Part shown: piece after piece, positions 23,549-31,573 of the stretch
Numbering within the stretch: position 1 is the first letter of the stretch
How the letters are laid out: each line of letters opens with the position of its first letter
Virus record (IMG/VR): IMGVR_UViG_3300047509_000037
Location: 32,152-96,151 of that record
Direction: 5' to 3' (one strand)
Length of the DNA: 64,000 nucleotides
Origin: a virus
The notes under the pieces: model-generated
What the model saw: the letters and a program-made list of their open reading frames with translations, nothing else
Told to the model about the DNA's origin: nothing
The model's database searches: none
Program-made: the position numbers and the translations under genes

Positions 23549-24735
23549 GCCACGCAGACCATATGATGGGGTTAAGCCCATCGCAACCTCGTGACACCCA
23601 CGCGGTACGCATCATCGTCGTAGGACCGATTCTGCCTCACCCGAACGCCGACAAGTTAGAAATAACAATGGTCGGCGGCTATCAAATCGTCACCGGGAAG
23701 GGCAACTTCAAAGAGGGCGACCTCGCGGTCTACATCCAGCCCGACAGCGTCGTTCCACAGACCGAGCCGTTCAAGTTCATCTGGGCTGACCACGTCGGCA
23801 TCGACGGCAAGGTGCCAGAGAAGCGCCGCCGCATCACGGTGAAGCGTCTTCGCAAAGAGTACAGCGAAGGACTGCTCATGCCCGTGACGGATTTCCCGAC
23901 CGAGTTGGTGTGTGGAATCCTACAGCAACGTGCCAGCCTCAACCTTCGGGTCGAAGGCATCGACGTTGCCGAACTCCTCGGCATCACGCACTACGTCCCT
24001 GAGTTCGACAAGGAATCGACGAAGGCGGACATCGCTGTGTCCCCGAAGCGCCGCTACCCGAAGACCCTGCGTGGATGGTTCTATTGGACCCTCCGCAAGA
24101 TTGGGTTCAAGAATGCGGGCGGTCGGAGCTACGCTGAGGAAGTCAGCTTCCAACTCCCGGTCTACGACATCGACGCTCTGAAGAACCACAAGAACTGGTT
24201 CGACGAGACCGACATCGTTCAGGTGACCGAGAAGATTCACGGCAGCAATGCGCGGTTCACTTTCATCCTCGACGATGAAAAGCAGGTTCTCGGTCCCGGC
24301 AAGTTCTACGTCGGCTCCCACGAGCAGTGGAAGATGGACGGCGCGAACGTGTGGTGGAACGTTGCCCGTGCCTTCCCTCAGATTGAGGAGTGGTGCGTGC
24401 AGAACCCCGGCAAGGTTCTCTATGGCGAGGTTGGTCCGACTCAAAAGGGCTATCGCTACGGAGCCGAGCAGGGCGAGACGTTCTTCTTCGCGTTCGATGT
24501 CTACGACCCGAAGACGAACAACTGGACGTGGGCTGGTAATGAAGGCTTTGCGCCAACCGTGCCCATCCTCTACGTCGGCTCTTATGACTTCGAGAAGGTG
24601 AAGGCTCTGGTCGACGGAAAGAGCACCGTGCCTCAGGCTCAGAACATCCGTGAGGGTGTCGTAGTTCGCCGCCTCTCCGACAGTCGCAAGCTGAAGATTG
24701 TCAGCAACAGTTATCTAGAAAGTGACGCTAAGTGA
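23545..24735 (+). CDS. RNA ligase (DraRnl/DRB0094-like)
   Basis: 396 residues. An N-terminal OB-like domain (VGPILPHPNADKLEI...GDLAVYIQPDSV) precedes a nucleotidyltransferase domain with motif I EKIHGSNARF (Lys230), YGEV, FFFAFDVYD, REGVVVRR and LKIVSNSYL. This is the Deinococcus-type RNA ligase layout. Possible role: repairing host or phage tRNA breaks caused by defence nucleases. Confidence 0.85.
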   Translation: MSHADHMMGLSPSQPRDTHAVRIIVVGPILPHPNADKLEITMVGGYQIVTGKGNFKEGDLAVYIQPDSVVPQTEPFKFIWADHVGIDGKVPEKRRRITVKRLRKEYSEGLLMPVTDFPTELVCGILQQRASLNLRVEGIDVAELLGITHYVPEFDKESTKADIAVSPKRRYPKTLRGWFYWTLRKIGFKNAGGRSYAEEVSFQLPVYDIDALKNHKNWFDETDIVQVTEKIHGSNARFTFILDDEKQVLGPGKFYVGSHEQWKMDGANVWWNVARAFPQIEEWCVQNPGKVLYGEVGPTQKGYRYGAEQGETFFFAFDVYDPKTNNWTWAGNEGFAPTVPILYVGSYDFEKVKALVDGKSTVPQAQNIREGVVVRRLSDSRKLKIVSNSYLESDAK

Positions 24736-25073
24736 ACTTGAAGATATGCCCGCACACCGGACAACCGGGGCGGTCAAAATGCAATCTGTGCATCAACGAT
24801 TTGCGTAAGAAGCACCGAGCCGCCGACCCCGAAACATATAGAGGGTACTCCCGAAAGTGGCATCGTAAGAAGTACGGCGTCAACACAGGGGAGCGGCGGG
24901 TGGGAACTTGCCCTTTATGTGATGCGGAAGGCGTCGAACTCCGACCCGACCACAATCACGAAACCAATAAGTTGCGGGACTGGATTTGCGCCCGCTGTAA
25001 CATGGCGTTGGGCTTCATGGAGCAGAACTCGAACCTCCGAAGACTACTCGCATACTTGGAGAAACACAAATGA
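24732..25073 (+). CDS. Endonuclease VII-like protein
   Basis: 113 residues, GTG start overlapping the RNA ligase stop. CPHTGQPGRSKCNLC near the N-terminus, then CPLCDAEGVELRPDHNHETNKLRDWICARCNMALGF, the endonuclease VII core (DHNH in place of DHDH). Free-standing nuclease. Confidence 0.75.
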   Translation: MNLKICPHTGQPGRSKCNLCINDLRKKHRAADPETYRGYSRKWHRKKYGVNTGERRVGTCPLCDAEGVELRPDHNHETNKLRDWICARCNMALGFMEQNSNLRRLLAYLEKHK

Positions 25074-25483
25074 AGAAGACCATCGGTTGGTTTATCATCC
25101 TTGCCGCTCTGTTCCTGTGTCTAGCTGGGTTGATGATAGGGACCGGGCATGCTTCGACCACGTCTAGGACCAACGCATTCGGTGCCCAGACGATTACCAG
25201 CGACCCAAACGTCACTCTGGTTGCTTCCTTACTCGGTGGAGAGGTTCACAAGGACAGCGACGGGCGTCTAGGCTACAATCTGCGCCTGCATCCCAAGTAC
25301 ACGTTTGGTCTCTATGACGAGAGCATCATGTTCTGCGGCGACATCCGGGGACAGATGGACGGCAAGCAGACGACGTTTCAGGCTTACACCTATCGTCGCG
25401 CAGCCAGCCGACTCATCGACGGCATACCGTGCCACGCTCTCGTTGGCGTGGACGATGTGAAAAATGAGAAAGGGATTCAGTGA
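25070..25483 (+). CDS. Exported or membrane-anchored protein
   Basis: 137 residues; ATG overlaps the previous stop. Residues 1-29 (KKTIGWFIILAALFLCLAGLMIG) are a signal peptide or anchor. The rest is beta-rich with two cysteines. It overlaps and precedes the L,D-transpeptidase-like gene, so it may work in the periplasm with it. Confidence 0.6.
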   Translation: MKKTIGWFIILAALFLCLAGLMIGTGHASTTSRTNAFGAQTITSDPNVTLVASLLGGEVHKDSDGRLGYNLRLHPKYTFGLYDESIMFCGDIRGQMDGKQTTFQAYTYRRAASRLIDGIPCHALVGVDDVKNEKGIQ

Positions 25484-25866
25484 ACTTCAAATTTGAAATC
25501 AAGACGGGCATCCTGTACGGACTCGACGGCAAGAAGGTTTGGGCTGGGTACGCGGGCGGAAACTGTGGGAAAAATCCTGAGGCAATCAACAACCCGGACT
25601 TCATCAAAGTCAAGAGCGTCGGTCCACTCTGCCCCGGCATCTACACGTTCGGCACGCCCGTGGCTCAGTCGCACCTTGGACCGTTCGCCATTCCACTCAT
25701 CCCTGACCCAAGCAACGAGATGTACGGTCGCGGGGACTTCTTCTGCCACGGCGACACAACGCCATCCGGCAAGGCTTCTGAGGGTTGCGTTATTATGCCG
25801 CGATGGGTCCGCGATATGCTCTGGGCGTCACCGTGCCACACGATTGAAGTAGTCATCTCACTCTAG
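25480..25866 (+). CDS. L,D-transpeptidase-like (tlde1/DUF2778) protein
   Basis: 128 residues from GTG 25480. GIYTFGTP, FFCHGDTTPSGKASEGCVIMPRWV: the H-G...S-x-G-C block (His90, Cys103) matches the catalytic part of DUF2778/tlde1 enzymes that cut or exchange peptidoglycan cross-links. No signal peptide, so export would need another route. Probably a cell-wall-acting function. Confidence 0.75.
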   Translation: MNFKFEIKTGILYGLDGKKVWAGYAGGNCGKNPEAINNPDFIKVKSVGPLCPGIYTFGTPVAQSHLGPFAIPLIPDPSNEMYGRGDFFCHGDTTPSGKASEGCVIMPRWVRDMLWASPCHTIEVVISL

Positions 25867-25876
25867 GAGCGCACAC

Positions 25877-26278
25877 ATGGATTCTGTCGGCAGCAAACCG
25901 GACCTATTCGGTGTGGGAACCCGTTACGACCACTACGTCGAATTGCGAGAGGTCTTCGCGCTAGGCTCAGAGGTCATTGACGGGCTGGAGAAAACCAACC
26001 GCATCTGCGAGGCTGACAAGGTGCTGCGGACCAAGTTACAGGGAGCCGTCGAGGTTATAAATAAACGGCTCTCGTACCTGAGCAACTTCGAGCAACTGAC
26101 GGTCTACAGTTCTGCGCTGGCTACGATGACTCGTGTCGTCGAACTCCAGCGCAAGGCGGGCAACTTGCCGGAGACCAAGAGTGGGAAGTTCGGAGCGACC
26201 AATGAGCAAGCAGCGGCGCAAGATGTCAATCAAGTACGTCCTGAAGAAAGTAAGGGCGGCGAAACCCTCAACGCCTAA
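25877..26278 (+). CDS. Hypothetical protein
   Basis: 133 residues, ATG behind TAGGAGCG. Mostly helical (VINKRLSYLSNFEQLTVYSSALATM). The kinase-like gene starts inside its last 77 bases. Function unknown. Confidence 0.55.
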   Translation: MDSVGSKPDLFGVGTRYDHYVELREVFALGSEVIDGLEKTNRICEADKVLRTKLQGAVEVINKRLSYLSNFEQLTVYSSALATMTRVVELQRKAGNLPETKSGKFGATNEQAAAQDVNQVRPEESKGGETLNA

Positions 26279-26690
26279 AGAGTTCCGTGCCCTCGGTCTT
26301 ACGCTGCGTGCGATTGGCTCCGGCGCATTCCGAGACGTGTTCAAGGTCACCAACTGCGACCTAGTCGTGAAGTTCCCGATGGAAGGCAGGACGTGCGGCA
26401 AGAAGCATACGCTGTCTGAAGTGCGGCGGCTCACGCGGCTGAGGAAGTCACGAGTGATGCGACCGCATCTGCCAGAGGTCTTCTATCTCGACAAGCAGCA
26501 CGGCGTCGTCATCATGCGCTACTACCCTGAGTACGAGTCGTTCGAGACGCAGGCTGGCTCTATGGGGAACCTGATTCAGAGGCTCATCTATGCACACACC
26601 CGCGTTCGCACTAGCGACATTCACACAGGCAACGTTCACAAACGGAGAACGAACCATGAGCAATCTGTCATTATCGACCTTGGTTATTGA
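26202..26690 (+). CDS. Minimal protein-kinase-like protein
   Basis: 162 residues from ATG 26202. IGSGAFRDVFKV is a glycine-rich loop, LVVKFP has the ATP Lys57, SEVRRL has Glu73. VVIMRYYPEY fits the hinge, DIHTGNV (Asp139, Asn144) the catalytic loop and IIDLGY (Asp159) the DFG position. The N-lobe is nearly complete but the C-lobe is cut off after the DLG. It may be an active minimal kinase or a pseudokinase. Confidence 0.65.
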   Translation: MSKQRRKMSIKYVLKKVRAAKPSTPKEFRALGLTLRAIGSGAFRDVFKVTNCDLVVKFPMEGRTCGKKHTLSEVRRLTRLRKSRVMRPHLPEVFYLDKQHGVVIMRYYPEYESFETQAGSMGNLIQRLIYAHTRVRTSDIHTGNVHKRRTNHEQSVIIDLGY

Positions 26691-26880
26691 CCCGCACTTC
26701 TGGCAGTCGTTCCAGTACCAGTACCAGTACAACCGACCAGACACGAAGGTGGGCGAGAAGACGACCATCTACGGACGCTGGTTCTGCGCTGGCGTCAAAT
26801 GCGACGAGTGCATGGTACGCTGGTCTTGCTCTCTCGAAGCCGACGGACCAACGTTCGAGCCATGCGAGATGCACCGATGA
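26656..26880 (+). CDS. Small Cys-rich protein
   Basis: 74 residues from ATG 26656 behind CGGAGAACGAACC, overlapping the kinase end. FQYQYQYN comes from a tandem CAGTAC repeat; CAGVKCDECMVRWSC is a cysteine cluster. Function unknown. Confidence 0.45.
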   Translation: MSNLSLSTLVIDPHFWQSFQYQYQYNRPDTKVGEKTTIYGRWFCAGVKCDECMVRWSCSLEADGPTFEPCEMHR

Positions 26881-27239
26881 GATTCGCCAACGGGCGCTAC
26901 CCAATCGCACACGACCAAGAGCAGGAACCGATTGACAACCCATCGCAGCGTCTCATCCTCCAAGACGATTCGCTGAAGATGCGGAAGCGACCGGACTACG
27001 CTTACGACACCGAGAACGGATACGCCCGCGTCTGGACGTGGTGGTACACTCCCAAAGACTGTACCGACATGATTAAGGACGTGCGGGCGAAGGGGCTTGC
27101 GAAGGGCTTGCTGAAGATGGAGATTCTCATCGCGCAAGAGGCTTACGCTGAGTCGATGGATTGGTTCACACGAAATGGATTTGAGCGCGACGAGGGACGT
27201 GGGTCAGGCGACCTACTCTCTTTCGTTCGGGCGCTGTAG
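26877..27239 (+). CDS. Hypothetical protein, possibly GNAT-like
   Basis: 120 residues; ATG overlaps the previous TGA. AKGLLKMEILIAQEAYAESMDWFTRNGFERDE resembles the last helix-strand of GNAT acetyltransferases, but the acetyl-CoA loop is not visible. It ends 1 base before tRNA-Leu. Confidence 0.4.
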   Translation: MRFANGRYPIAHDQEQEPIDNPSQRLILQDDSLKMRKRPDYAYDTENGYARVWTWWYTPKDCTDMIKDVRAKGLAKGLLKMEILIAQEAYAESMDWFTRNGFERDEGRGSGDLLSFVRAL

Positions 27240-27240
27240 T

Positions 27241-27327
27241 GCGGTTGTGGCGGAACTGGTAGACGCACAGCGTTGAGGTCGCTGTGGGAGCAATCCCGTG
27301 AAGGTTCGAGTCCTTTCAACCGCACCA
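27241..27327 (+). tRNA. tRNA-Leu (anticodon GAG)
   Basis: 87 bases. Acceptor GCGGTTG/CAACCGC, D-loop with CTGGTAGA, anticodon arm CAGCG-TTGAGGT-CGCTG (GAG), long variable arm GGGAGCAATCCCG, T arm GAAGG-TTCGAGT-CCTTT and encoded CCA. All canonical. Confidence 0.95.
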
Positions 27328-27337
27328 AAAGAAAAAG

Positions 27338-27392
27338 AGGCCCGCTGTCAATATAGTTCCATCATGAAACCATATTTGACAGTGGGCCTTTT
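27338..27392 (+). terminator. Bidirectional hairpin terminator
   Basis: AGGCCCGCTGTCA (27338-27350) pairs with TGACAGTGGGCCT (27377-27389), extended by AT pairs. TTTT (27389-27392) is on the + side; AAAAA on the other side gives a T-run for - transcripts. It ends the tRNA-Leu transcript. Its right arm also contains the -35 of the next promoter. Confidence 0.75.
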
Positions 27393-27404
27393 GCATGTTA
27401 AGAT
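27376..27404 (+). promoter_or_regulatory. Promoter for the outer-membrane-like gene
   Basis: TTGACA at 27376-27381, a 17-base spacer and TAAGAT at 27399-27404, with TAGGAGG 11 bases later. The best promoter in the window; it overlaps the terminator's 3' arm. Confidence 0.7.
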
Positions 27405-27427
27405 GTGGTAAGTTCTAGGAGGAACCC

Positions 27428-28126
27428 ATGAAAACTTTGTTTCGGATGTTCGCCGTTCTTTCGCTGCTTGTAATGTCGGCGGTTGCCCAGATTCCAACGC
27501 CGTACGTCTACGCCGGGGGAATTATTAACGGCTCTGGATATTCTACCGTTGCAAGTCTGGCGGGAGTCGGCCTCTCGTCGGAGTCAAACCATTTCTCTTG
27601 GCGTGCGGAAGCGGACTACGATAACGCCAAAAAGGTCGATGACGGAGTCAACGGAATCTCGGGACATAACACAGGACGCGACCGAGGGCTACGCACGTCG
27701 GTCTACTATCGTTTTAGCAATGGCTGGATGTTTGGCCCCGGTGCTCGATGGTCCGAGCTATCAACAACAGGCTATCAAAAACAATCGTGGCACGGAACGA
27801 TGGGCGTAGGAAAAGACTTCATCAGAGACAACTATTCTTTCCGATTGACCGCCGACGTTCTTGTGCCAAGGATTGGTTCAGAGCATGTCAACCAACAGGG
27901 CTGTACAATCCCTAAAGGGCAGTGTACGAGTGGGCCACAAGGTGTCGATGTTCATTACGTCCTGCCATCTCCAGCACTCCACGGACATTTCTTTTTCATG
28001 GTCGATGCTGGCGTATACGTCGTTCACACGACAGTGACCAGCACCGACCCGAAGTTGACCGCCCTGCAAATCGCCGCGAAACAAACGACCGGAAGCACAT
28101 CATTCACATTACTAGTTCGATTCTAG
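27428..28126 (+). CDS. Exported outer-membrane beta-barrel-like protein
   Basis: 232 residues. Cleavable signal peptide (residues 1-20, ending MSAVAQ). Alternating hydrophobic strands (WRAEADYDN, SVYYRFSNGWMFGPGARW, SFRLTADVLVP) and a last strand SFTLLVRF ending in Phe, the signal for outer-membrane insertion. It has its own promoter behind a terminator, the arrangement of a moron gene that alters the host surface. Stop overlaps the convergent gene by 3 bases. Confidence 0.65.
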   Translation: MKTLFRMFAVLSLLVMSAVAQIPTPYVYAGGIINGSGYSTVASLAGVGLSSESNHFSWRAEADYDNAKKVDDGVNGISGHNTGRDRGLRTSVYYRFSNGWMFGPGARWSELSTTGYQKQSWHGTMGVGKDFIRDNYSFRLTADVLVPRIGSEHVNQQGCTIPKGQCTSGPQGVDVHYVLPSPALHGHFFFMVDAGVYVVHTTVTSTDPKLTALQIAAKQTTGSTSFTLLVRF

Positions 28127-29838
28127 CTTGCTTTTTGGAGAACAAATACAATAGTGACATGGACAGTGACGGTGTTGAGACTCAAGGTAAGAGTCCACGC
28201 CGTCGCTGCCGTTGTAGCCGGAAGGGGCGGGTCGAAACTCACATTGATGACCGTTGGGTCCGCTGTCGCAGCCGCCAGAGCACCTGTGTCCATATCGAAA
28301 ATATACGTGTTCGTTCCATCACTCAGACTAGCAGTGAAGGCTAAGTCAGTCGTCGCCGCCGGAGTGACTGTCAAAACCAGAGTCGAGATGTCCGCAAAGA
28401 TTCCCGCCGCTTGAGCCGCAACAACAGTTGTCGCTACACTGGAATTCGTGATAGTGGTTGCTTGCCCCTTTGTCTGGCCGCGACGATACGGCTTCACGAA
28501 CACACTGCCTTGATAATCAGACTGGATAGCTACTGATTGGCCCGCTGCGAGAGACGGTGCAGTAGTCTGGTTAACACTCAGAGTCGCAACAGCATTCGCT
28601 GGGGCCGTGGCTGCGGTAATGACCGCGTCCAGAGCCGCTGCGGTCGAACCGCTGATACCAACTTTCTGTACACCTGAAGCCGCCGTTGAAACAGCCGCGT
28701 TACCGATGTTCTTTGTATTGTGGTCGAGAACCCCCGCTGTGGTTTCGAGACTCGTTCCTGCACGACCTTCGATACCGACAAGCTGGACGCCCGCCGCCGC
28801 AGTGCTGCAAGCAATGCCCACAACAGAGGACAAATCCCCCTTCAGGGCAGTAGTTGCCGCGATAACAGCAGCTTGTGTGGTGCCGTCCCAAATCTTGACC
28901 TGTGAGTCGTTAGATACCGTGACACGAGGAGCACCCGTGCCGGAGACACCAGTCCCCGTCAGAATTGCATTTCCCGCAATCTGGTCGAGACTCTCCCGAA
29001 TAAACCCATTCGGGGTACTCAGCAACGGCTTGAATCCCGTCACCGCCCCGCCCGCGTTCGTGGTATATGACCCACCCAGAGAAATCGCGAGTGGTACAGT
29101 TTCCACAACCGACAGAGTAATAGTACCTTGAGTAGTGACTGTACTCAGCCGTGCTCGAAGTTGACCAAAGCCGACATTACGAATTTCATATGTAGCCGTG
29201 GCTGCAGTCCCTACCGGGTTAGATGAACTGAAGAACGAACTCGACGGGACCAGAATATCTTGAACATTGGTCGCGGTCCATGTCGCTCCACCATCAGTCG
29301 TGTACTCGAAGGTGATAGCCCCGTTAGCCGAGCCTGTCTGGGTGACTTGTACTGTGACAAATGCGGGACTGTCACCCGAAACTGTGAGATTGGCAGTCGT
29401 GTTGAGCGGCGTACTGGAGTTCCACGTAGCCACACTAGTATTCACTAGGCCCGCAGGCTGTGAGGCAACGGGAGTCATGCCGGACTCACCCTGAATTGAA
29501 ATCACATCAACTGATGGAGTCCCAGCTACGCCCACTGCTGGTTGCTTCGCACTGGTTGCTGCTCCAGTCGGAGTCACAGATGCCGCGACATTGACATTAA
29601 GATTTCCAGAAGGGTCAAGAGAGACAGGCTGGAGAACTCCACTCTCGCTACCGCCAACGAGTGTAGCCGAGGAAGGTGCCCCCGCACCTATTGGAGCGAC
29701 AGAAGCGTTAGAGCCTCCACCAGAGGTCACGTTGACCTTCAGGGCACCAGTACTATCAACATCTGCGAGATTTCCCGAGAAACCTTCAATGATAGATTTC
29801 GGACCTTGCACAACAGGATTTTGAACGGGCTGAGTCAT
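28123..29838 (-). CDS. Virion-associated fibre or host-interaction protein
   Basis: 571 residues, low complexity in Ala/Thr/Ser/Val with repeated SxxPVxLDPSGNLNVNV-like and TAASGVQKVGISG/AAAGVQLVGIEG repeats. Central Thr/Gly beta region (ITFEYTTDGGATWTATN). The C-terminal PLPATTAATAWTLTLSLNTVTVHVTIVFV is beta-rich. Looks like a tail fibre or decoration protein. An A9 run lies just upstream of the ATG instead of a Shine-Dalgarno sequence. Confidence 0.6.
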   Translation of the reverse strand: MTQPVQNPVVQGPKSIIEGFSGNLADVDSTGALKVNVTSGGGSNASVAPIGAGAPSSATLVGGSESGVLQPVSLDPSGNLNVNVAASVTPTGAATSAKQPAVGVAGTPSVDVISIQGESGMTPVASQPAGLVNTSVATWNSSTPLNTTANLTVSGDSPAFVTVQVTQTGSANGAITFEYTTDGGATWTATNVQDILVPSSSFFSSSNPVGTAATATYEIRNVGFGQLRARLSTVTTQGTITLSVVETVPLAISLGGSYTTNAGGAVTGFKPLLSTPNGFIRESLDQIAGNAILTGTGVSGTGAPRVTVSNDSQVKIWDGTTQAAVIAATTALKGDLSSVVGIACSTAAAGVQLVGIEGRAGTSLETTAGVLDHNTKNIGNAAVSTAASGVQKVGISGSTAAALDAVITAATAPANAVATLSVNQTTAPSLAAGQSVAIQSDYQGSVFVKPYRRGQTKGQATTITNSSVATTVVAAQAAGIFADISTLVLTVTPAATTDLAFTASLSDGTNTYIFDMDTGALAAATADPTVINVSFDPPLPATTAATAWTLTLSLNTVTVHVTIVFVLQKAS

Positions 29839-29849
29839 GATTTTTTTTT

Positions 29850-30074
29850 CTACACTTCATTCCCGAAGTGTGTAGGGTCCGGTTGCCAAGTGACCGGATT
29901 TGAGTCTAGGCTGGGGTTTGTCGCAGGAATCGGATTGCCGAAATGCGACGGATTAGGAGTGGGCCAAGTCACAGGATTACTATCATCCTTCGGACTCGCG
30001 GGAGGAACCGGATTTCCTTTTCGATAACTCTTTCCGGTCGTGTTGAGGTCAGTACGTACAACACCTTCAGGCAT
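29850..30074 (-). CDS. Small proline-rich tandem-repeat protein
   Basis: 74 residues; ATG behind AAAGG. Two ~26-residue repeats, each GNP[VI]P...DSNPVTW...P[ST]HFGN, fill most of the protein. Probably a linker or virion peptide. Adjacent to the fibre gene. Confidence 0.6.
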   Translation of the reverse strand: MPEGVVRTDLNTTGKSYRKGNPVPPASPKDDSNPVTWPTPNPSHFGNPIPATNPSLDSNPVTWQPDPTHFGNEV

Positions 30075-30093
30075 GACGACCTTTCAGAATCTT

Positions 30094-30168
30094 TGGTGGA
30101 CAGTACAGGGGTTGAACCTGCAACCTCCTGCGTGCAAGGCAGGCGCTCTCCCATTGAGCTAACCGCCC
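30094..30168 (-). tRNA. tRNA-Ala (anticodon TGC)
   Basis: 75 bases on the - strand. Acceptor GGGCGGT/ACTGTCC with two wobbles, D arm AGCTCAATGGGAGAGC, anticodon loop CTTGCAC (TGC), T arm GCAGG-TTCAACC-CCTGT and encoded CCA. Confidence 0.92.
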
Positions 30169-30283
30169 ACAGGACATGTACTGGCACGATTCCCGAGGCA
30201 CAAGGCCGCAGGGTTGACAGCCGACTCCGTAGAGTCTCCCGCATGTCCACGGGTTCTCACAGCAATCGATAGGCTATTTCGCA
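30169..30283 (-). other. Gap with tRNA-sized inverted repeat
   Basis: GGACATG (30172-30178) and CATGTCC (30242-30248) bracket 77 bases on the - strand. Inside is GACTC-TACG-GAGTC, a hairpin with a stable UACG loop. No T-loop or CCA is found, so it is not a normal tRNA. A 41-codon frame (30159-30284) coupled by TAATG to the upstream gene also runs through it. Confidence 0.35.
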
Positions 30284-30409
30284 TTACTCCATCGATGTGT
30301 AGTTGTTGTTCATCGGTGCCCGCCACAGAACGCGAATGGCTGCGTAGCCATTGGCGACATCGTCGGCGGTCATCGTGTAAATCACTTTAGTGCAATTGGG
30401 CGAAGACAT
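30284..30409 (-). CDS. Small hypothetical protein
   Basis: 41 residues, ATG behind GGAGAGGGCACC. VIYTMTADDVANGYAAIRVLW. It sits between tRNA genes. No family recognised. Confidence 0.5.
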   Translation of the reverse strand: MSSPNCTKVIYTMTADDVANGYAAIRVLWRAPMNNNYTSME

Positions 30410-30524
30410 GGTGCCCTCTCCACTCCAACACAGGACCGGAGTAGGCGAACACGTTATGACTGTGTAGTAGCCCGAAGTGCGACTAGGTTAGAACGTTCGG
30501 AGCCGTTCTCTGCTCCCGAAGTTT
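30410..30524 (-). other. Gap with a cloverleaf-like fold
   Basis: Between tRNA-Met and the small gene. On the - strand GGAGCAG and CTACTCC could pair (6 of 7) around an AGAAC/GTTCT arm and a TAGTC/GGCTA arm, but no conserved T-loop or CCA follows. Possibly a decayed tRNA. Confidence 0.3.
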
Positions 30525-30602
30525 TGGTAGCGGGAGTTGGATTTGAACCAACGTACTCTGGATTATGAGACCAGCGAGGGAACCGGACTCCTCTATCCCG
30601 CC
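30525..30602 (-). tRNA. tRNA-Met (anticodon CAT)
   Basis: 78 bases. Acceptor GGCGGGA/TCCCGCT (G-T first pair), D arm GAGG/CCTC, anticodon loop CTCATAA (CAT), T arm GTTGG-TTCAAAT-CCAAC, encoded CCA. Paired position 1-72 argues against an initiator; it could be elongator Met, or Ile if the wobble C is modified. Confidence 0.9.
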
Positions 30603-30608
30603 ATCGGG

Positions 30609-31319
30609 TTAAGGCTTGATTGCTTCACGACCGAGGAACCCGACAGCAACACCAGCCCAGAAAGTTTTCCACTTACTCCGGCGGGCGTCTTTCACGAGGG
30701 CATCCTTCTCATCTTTCCATGCCTTCGCGTTCTTGTCGTCTTCGGTCTTCATGCTGCCGATAAGTTTATCGCGGTCAGCCACTTGTGTCAAGGCTGATGC
30801 GGTATTCGCTTGCGAGTCACTCAACTGCTCTTTGGTGTCTGTCAGGTCTGCGCTACAAGCATCTGACAAAAGTTTCGTAGCGGTGAACTGCTGGAGGTCT
30901 ACCGTCGGCACGTTCGCGCCGGAGTCGGTTGCGACCAACGGCGTAGGCAGCGCCGGATACGCGGCGTTCAAATCTGCGACCGCCTCAGGCGGCGTCTTCG
31001 GTGCCGTGACTTCTACCACCTTCTTCTGGGTAGCTGCGTCACGAGCGACGATGGTCTGGACGAGCGTTGCAATCTCGGCGTCCTTCGCGGCACGCTCTTG
31101 TTGCGCGACGGCGTCGTGTTGCGCCATCGTAGCCGTCATCTGGTCAACGATTGCTTTCTGTGCGGCGGCATCCTTCGCGGAGACCGATGCTTCGATGTCC
31201 GCCTTATGTGCGGCGTAGTCGATGTACTTGGTCGTCCCCATGAACCCGACCGCGAGAACCGCTGCGATGATGATGAGACGTTCGTGTGCAACGAACCACT
31301 TCAGATACGTGTCCAGCAT
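30609..31319 (-). CDS. Membrane-anchored coiled-coil protein, possible Rz-like spanin
   Basis: 236 residues. N-terminal transmembrane helix (RLIIIAAVLAVGFMGTTKY), a long Ala/Lys/Glu coiled coil (about 35-115), a Pro-rich hinge and a second hydrophobic segment near 215-233 (WKTFWAGVAVGFLG). The N-in helix plus coiled coil fits inner-membrane spanins, though the C-terminal hydrophobic part is unusual. Follows tRNA-Met. Confidence 0.5.
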   Translation of the reverse strand: MLDTYLKWFVAHERLIIIAAVLAVGFMGTTKYIDYAAHKADIEASVSAKDAAAQKAIVDQMTATMAQHDAVAQQERAAKDAEIATLVQTIVARDAATQKKVVEVTAPKTPPEAVADLNAAYPALPTPLVATDSGANVPTVDLQQFTATKLLSDACSADLTDTKEQLSDSQANTASALTQVADRDKLIGSMKTEDDKNAKAWKDEKDALVKDARRSKWKTFWAGVAVGFLGREAIKP

Positions 31320-31327
31320 GTTGTCTC

Positions 31328-31531
31328 CTACTGATTGACGAGAAACGTTCCGTCGTCACTAATCTGCGTTCCCGGCAGACCGCTCAACTGGTCGAGTGCC
31401 TGTTGGAACACTTGACGCTTCACTTCAAGGTCGGCAGAAGCCGCCTGAATGGTTGCGAACGCCGTCTTGTACGCGGCAACCTTTGAACTGATTGCCGATT
31501 GCTGCGGTGCTGTCAACGGTGTGACCTTCAT
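31328..31531 (-). CDS. Small helical protein
   Basis: 67 residues from ATG 31531 behind GGAGAAGC. Coiled-coil-like helix (SAISSKVAAYKTAFATIQAA), then QISDDGTFLVNQ. Next to the spanin-like gene. Function unknown. Confidence 0.55.
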   Translation of the reverse strand: MKVTPLTAPQQSAISSKVAAYKTAFATIQAASADLEVKRQVFQQALDQLSGLPGTQISDDGTFLVNQ

Positions 31532-31573
31532 GCTTCTCCTGTGGTGCCAGTTTGTCCGAACTAGGAAACGGAT

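Noticed and set aside
27143-27328. - strand ORF over tRNA-Leu
   Set aside because: It is formed by reading the tRNA and the preceding gene backwards.
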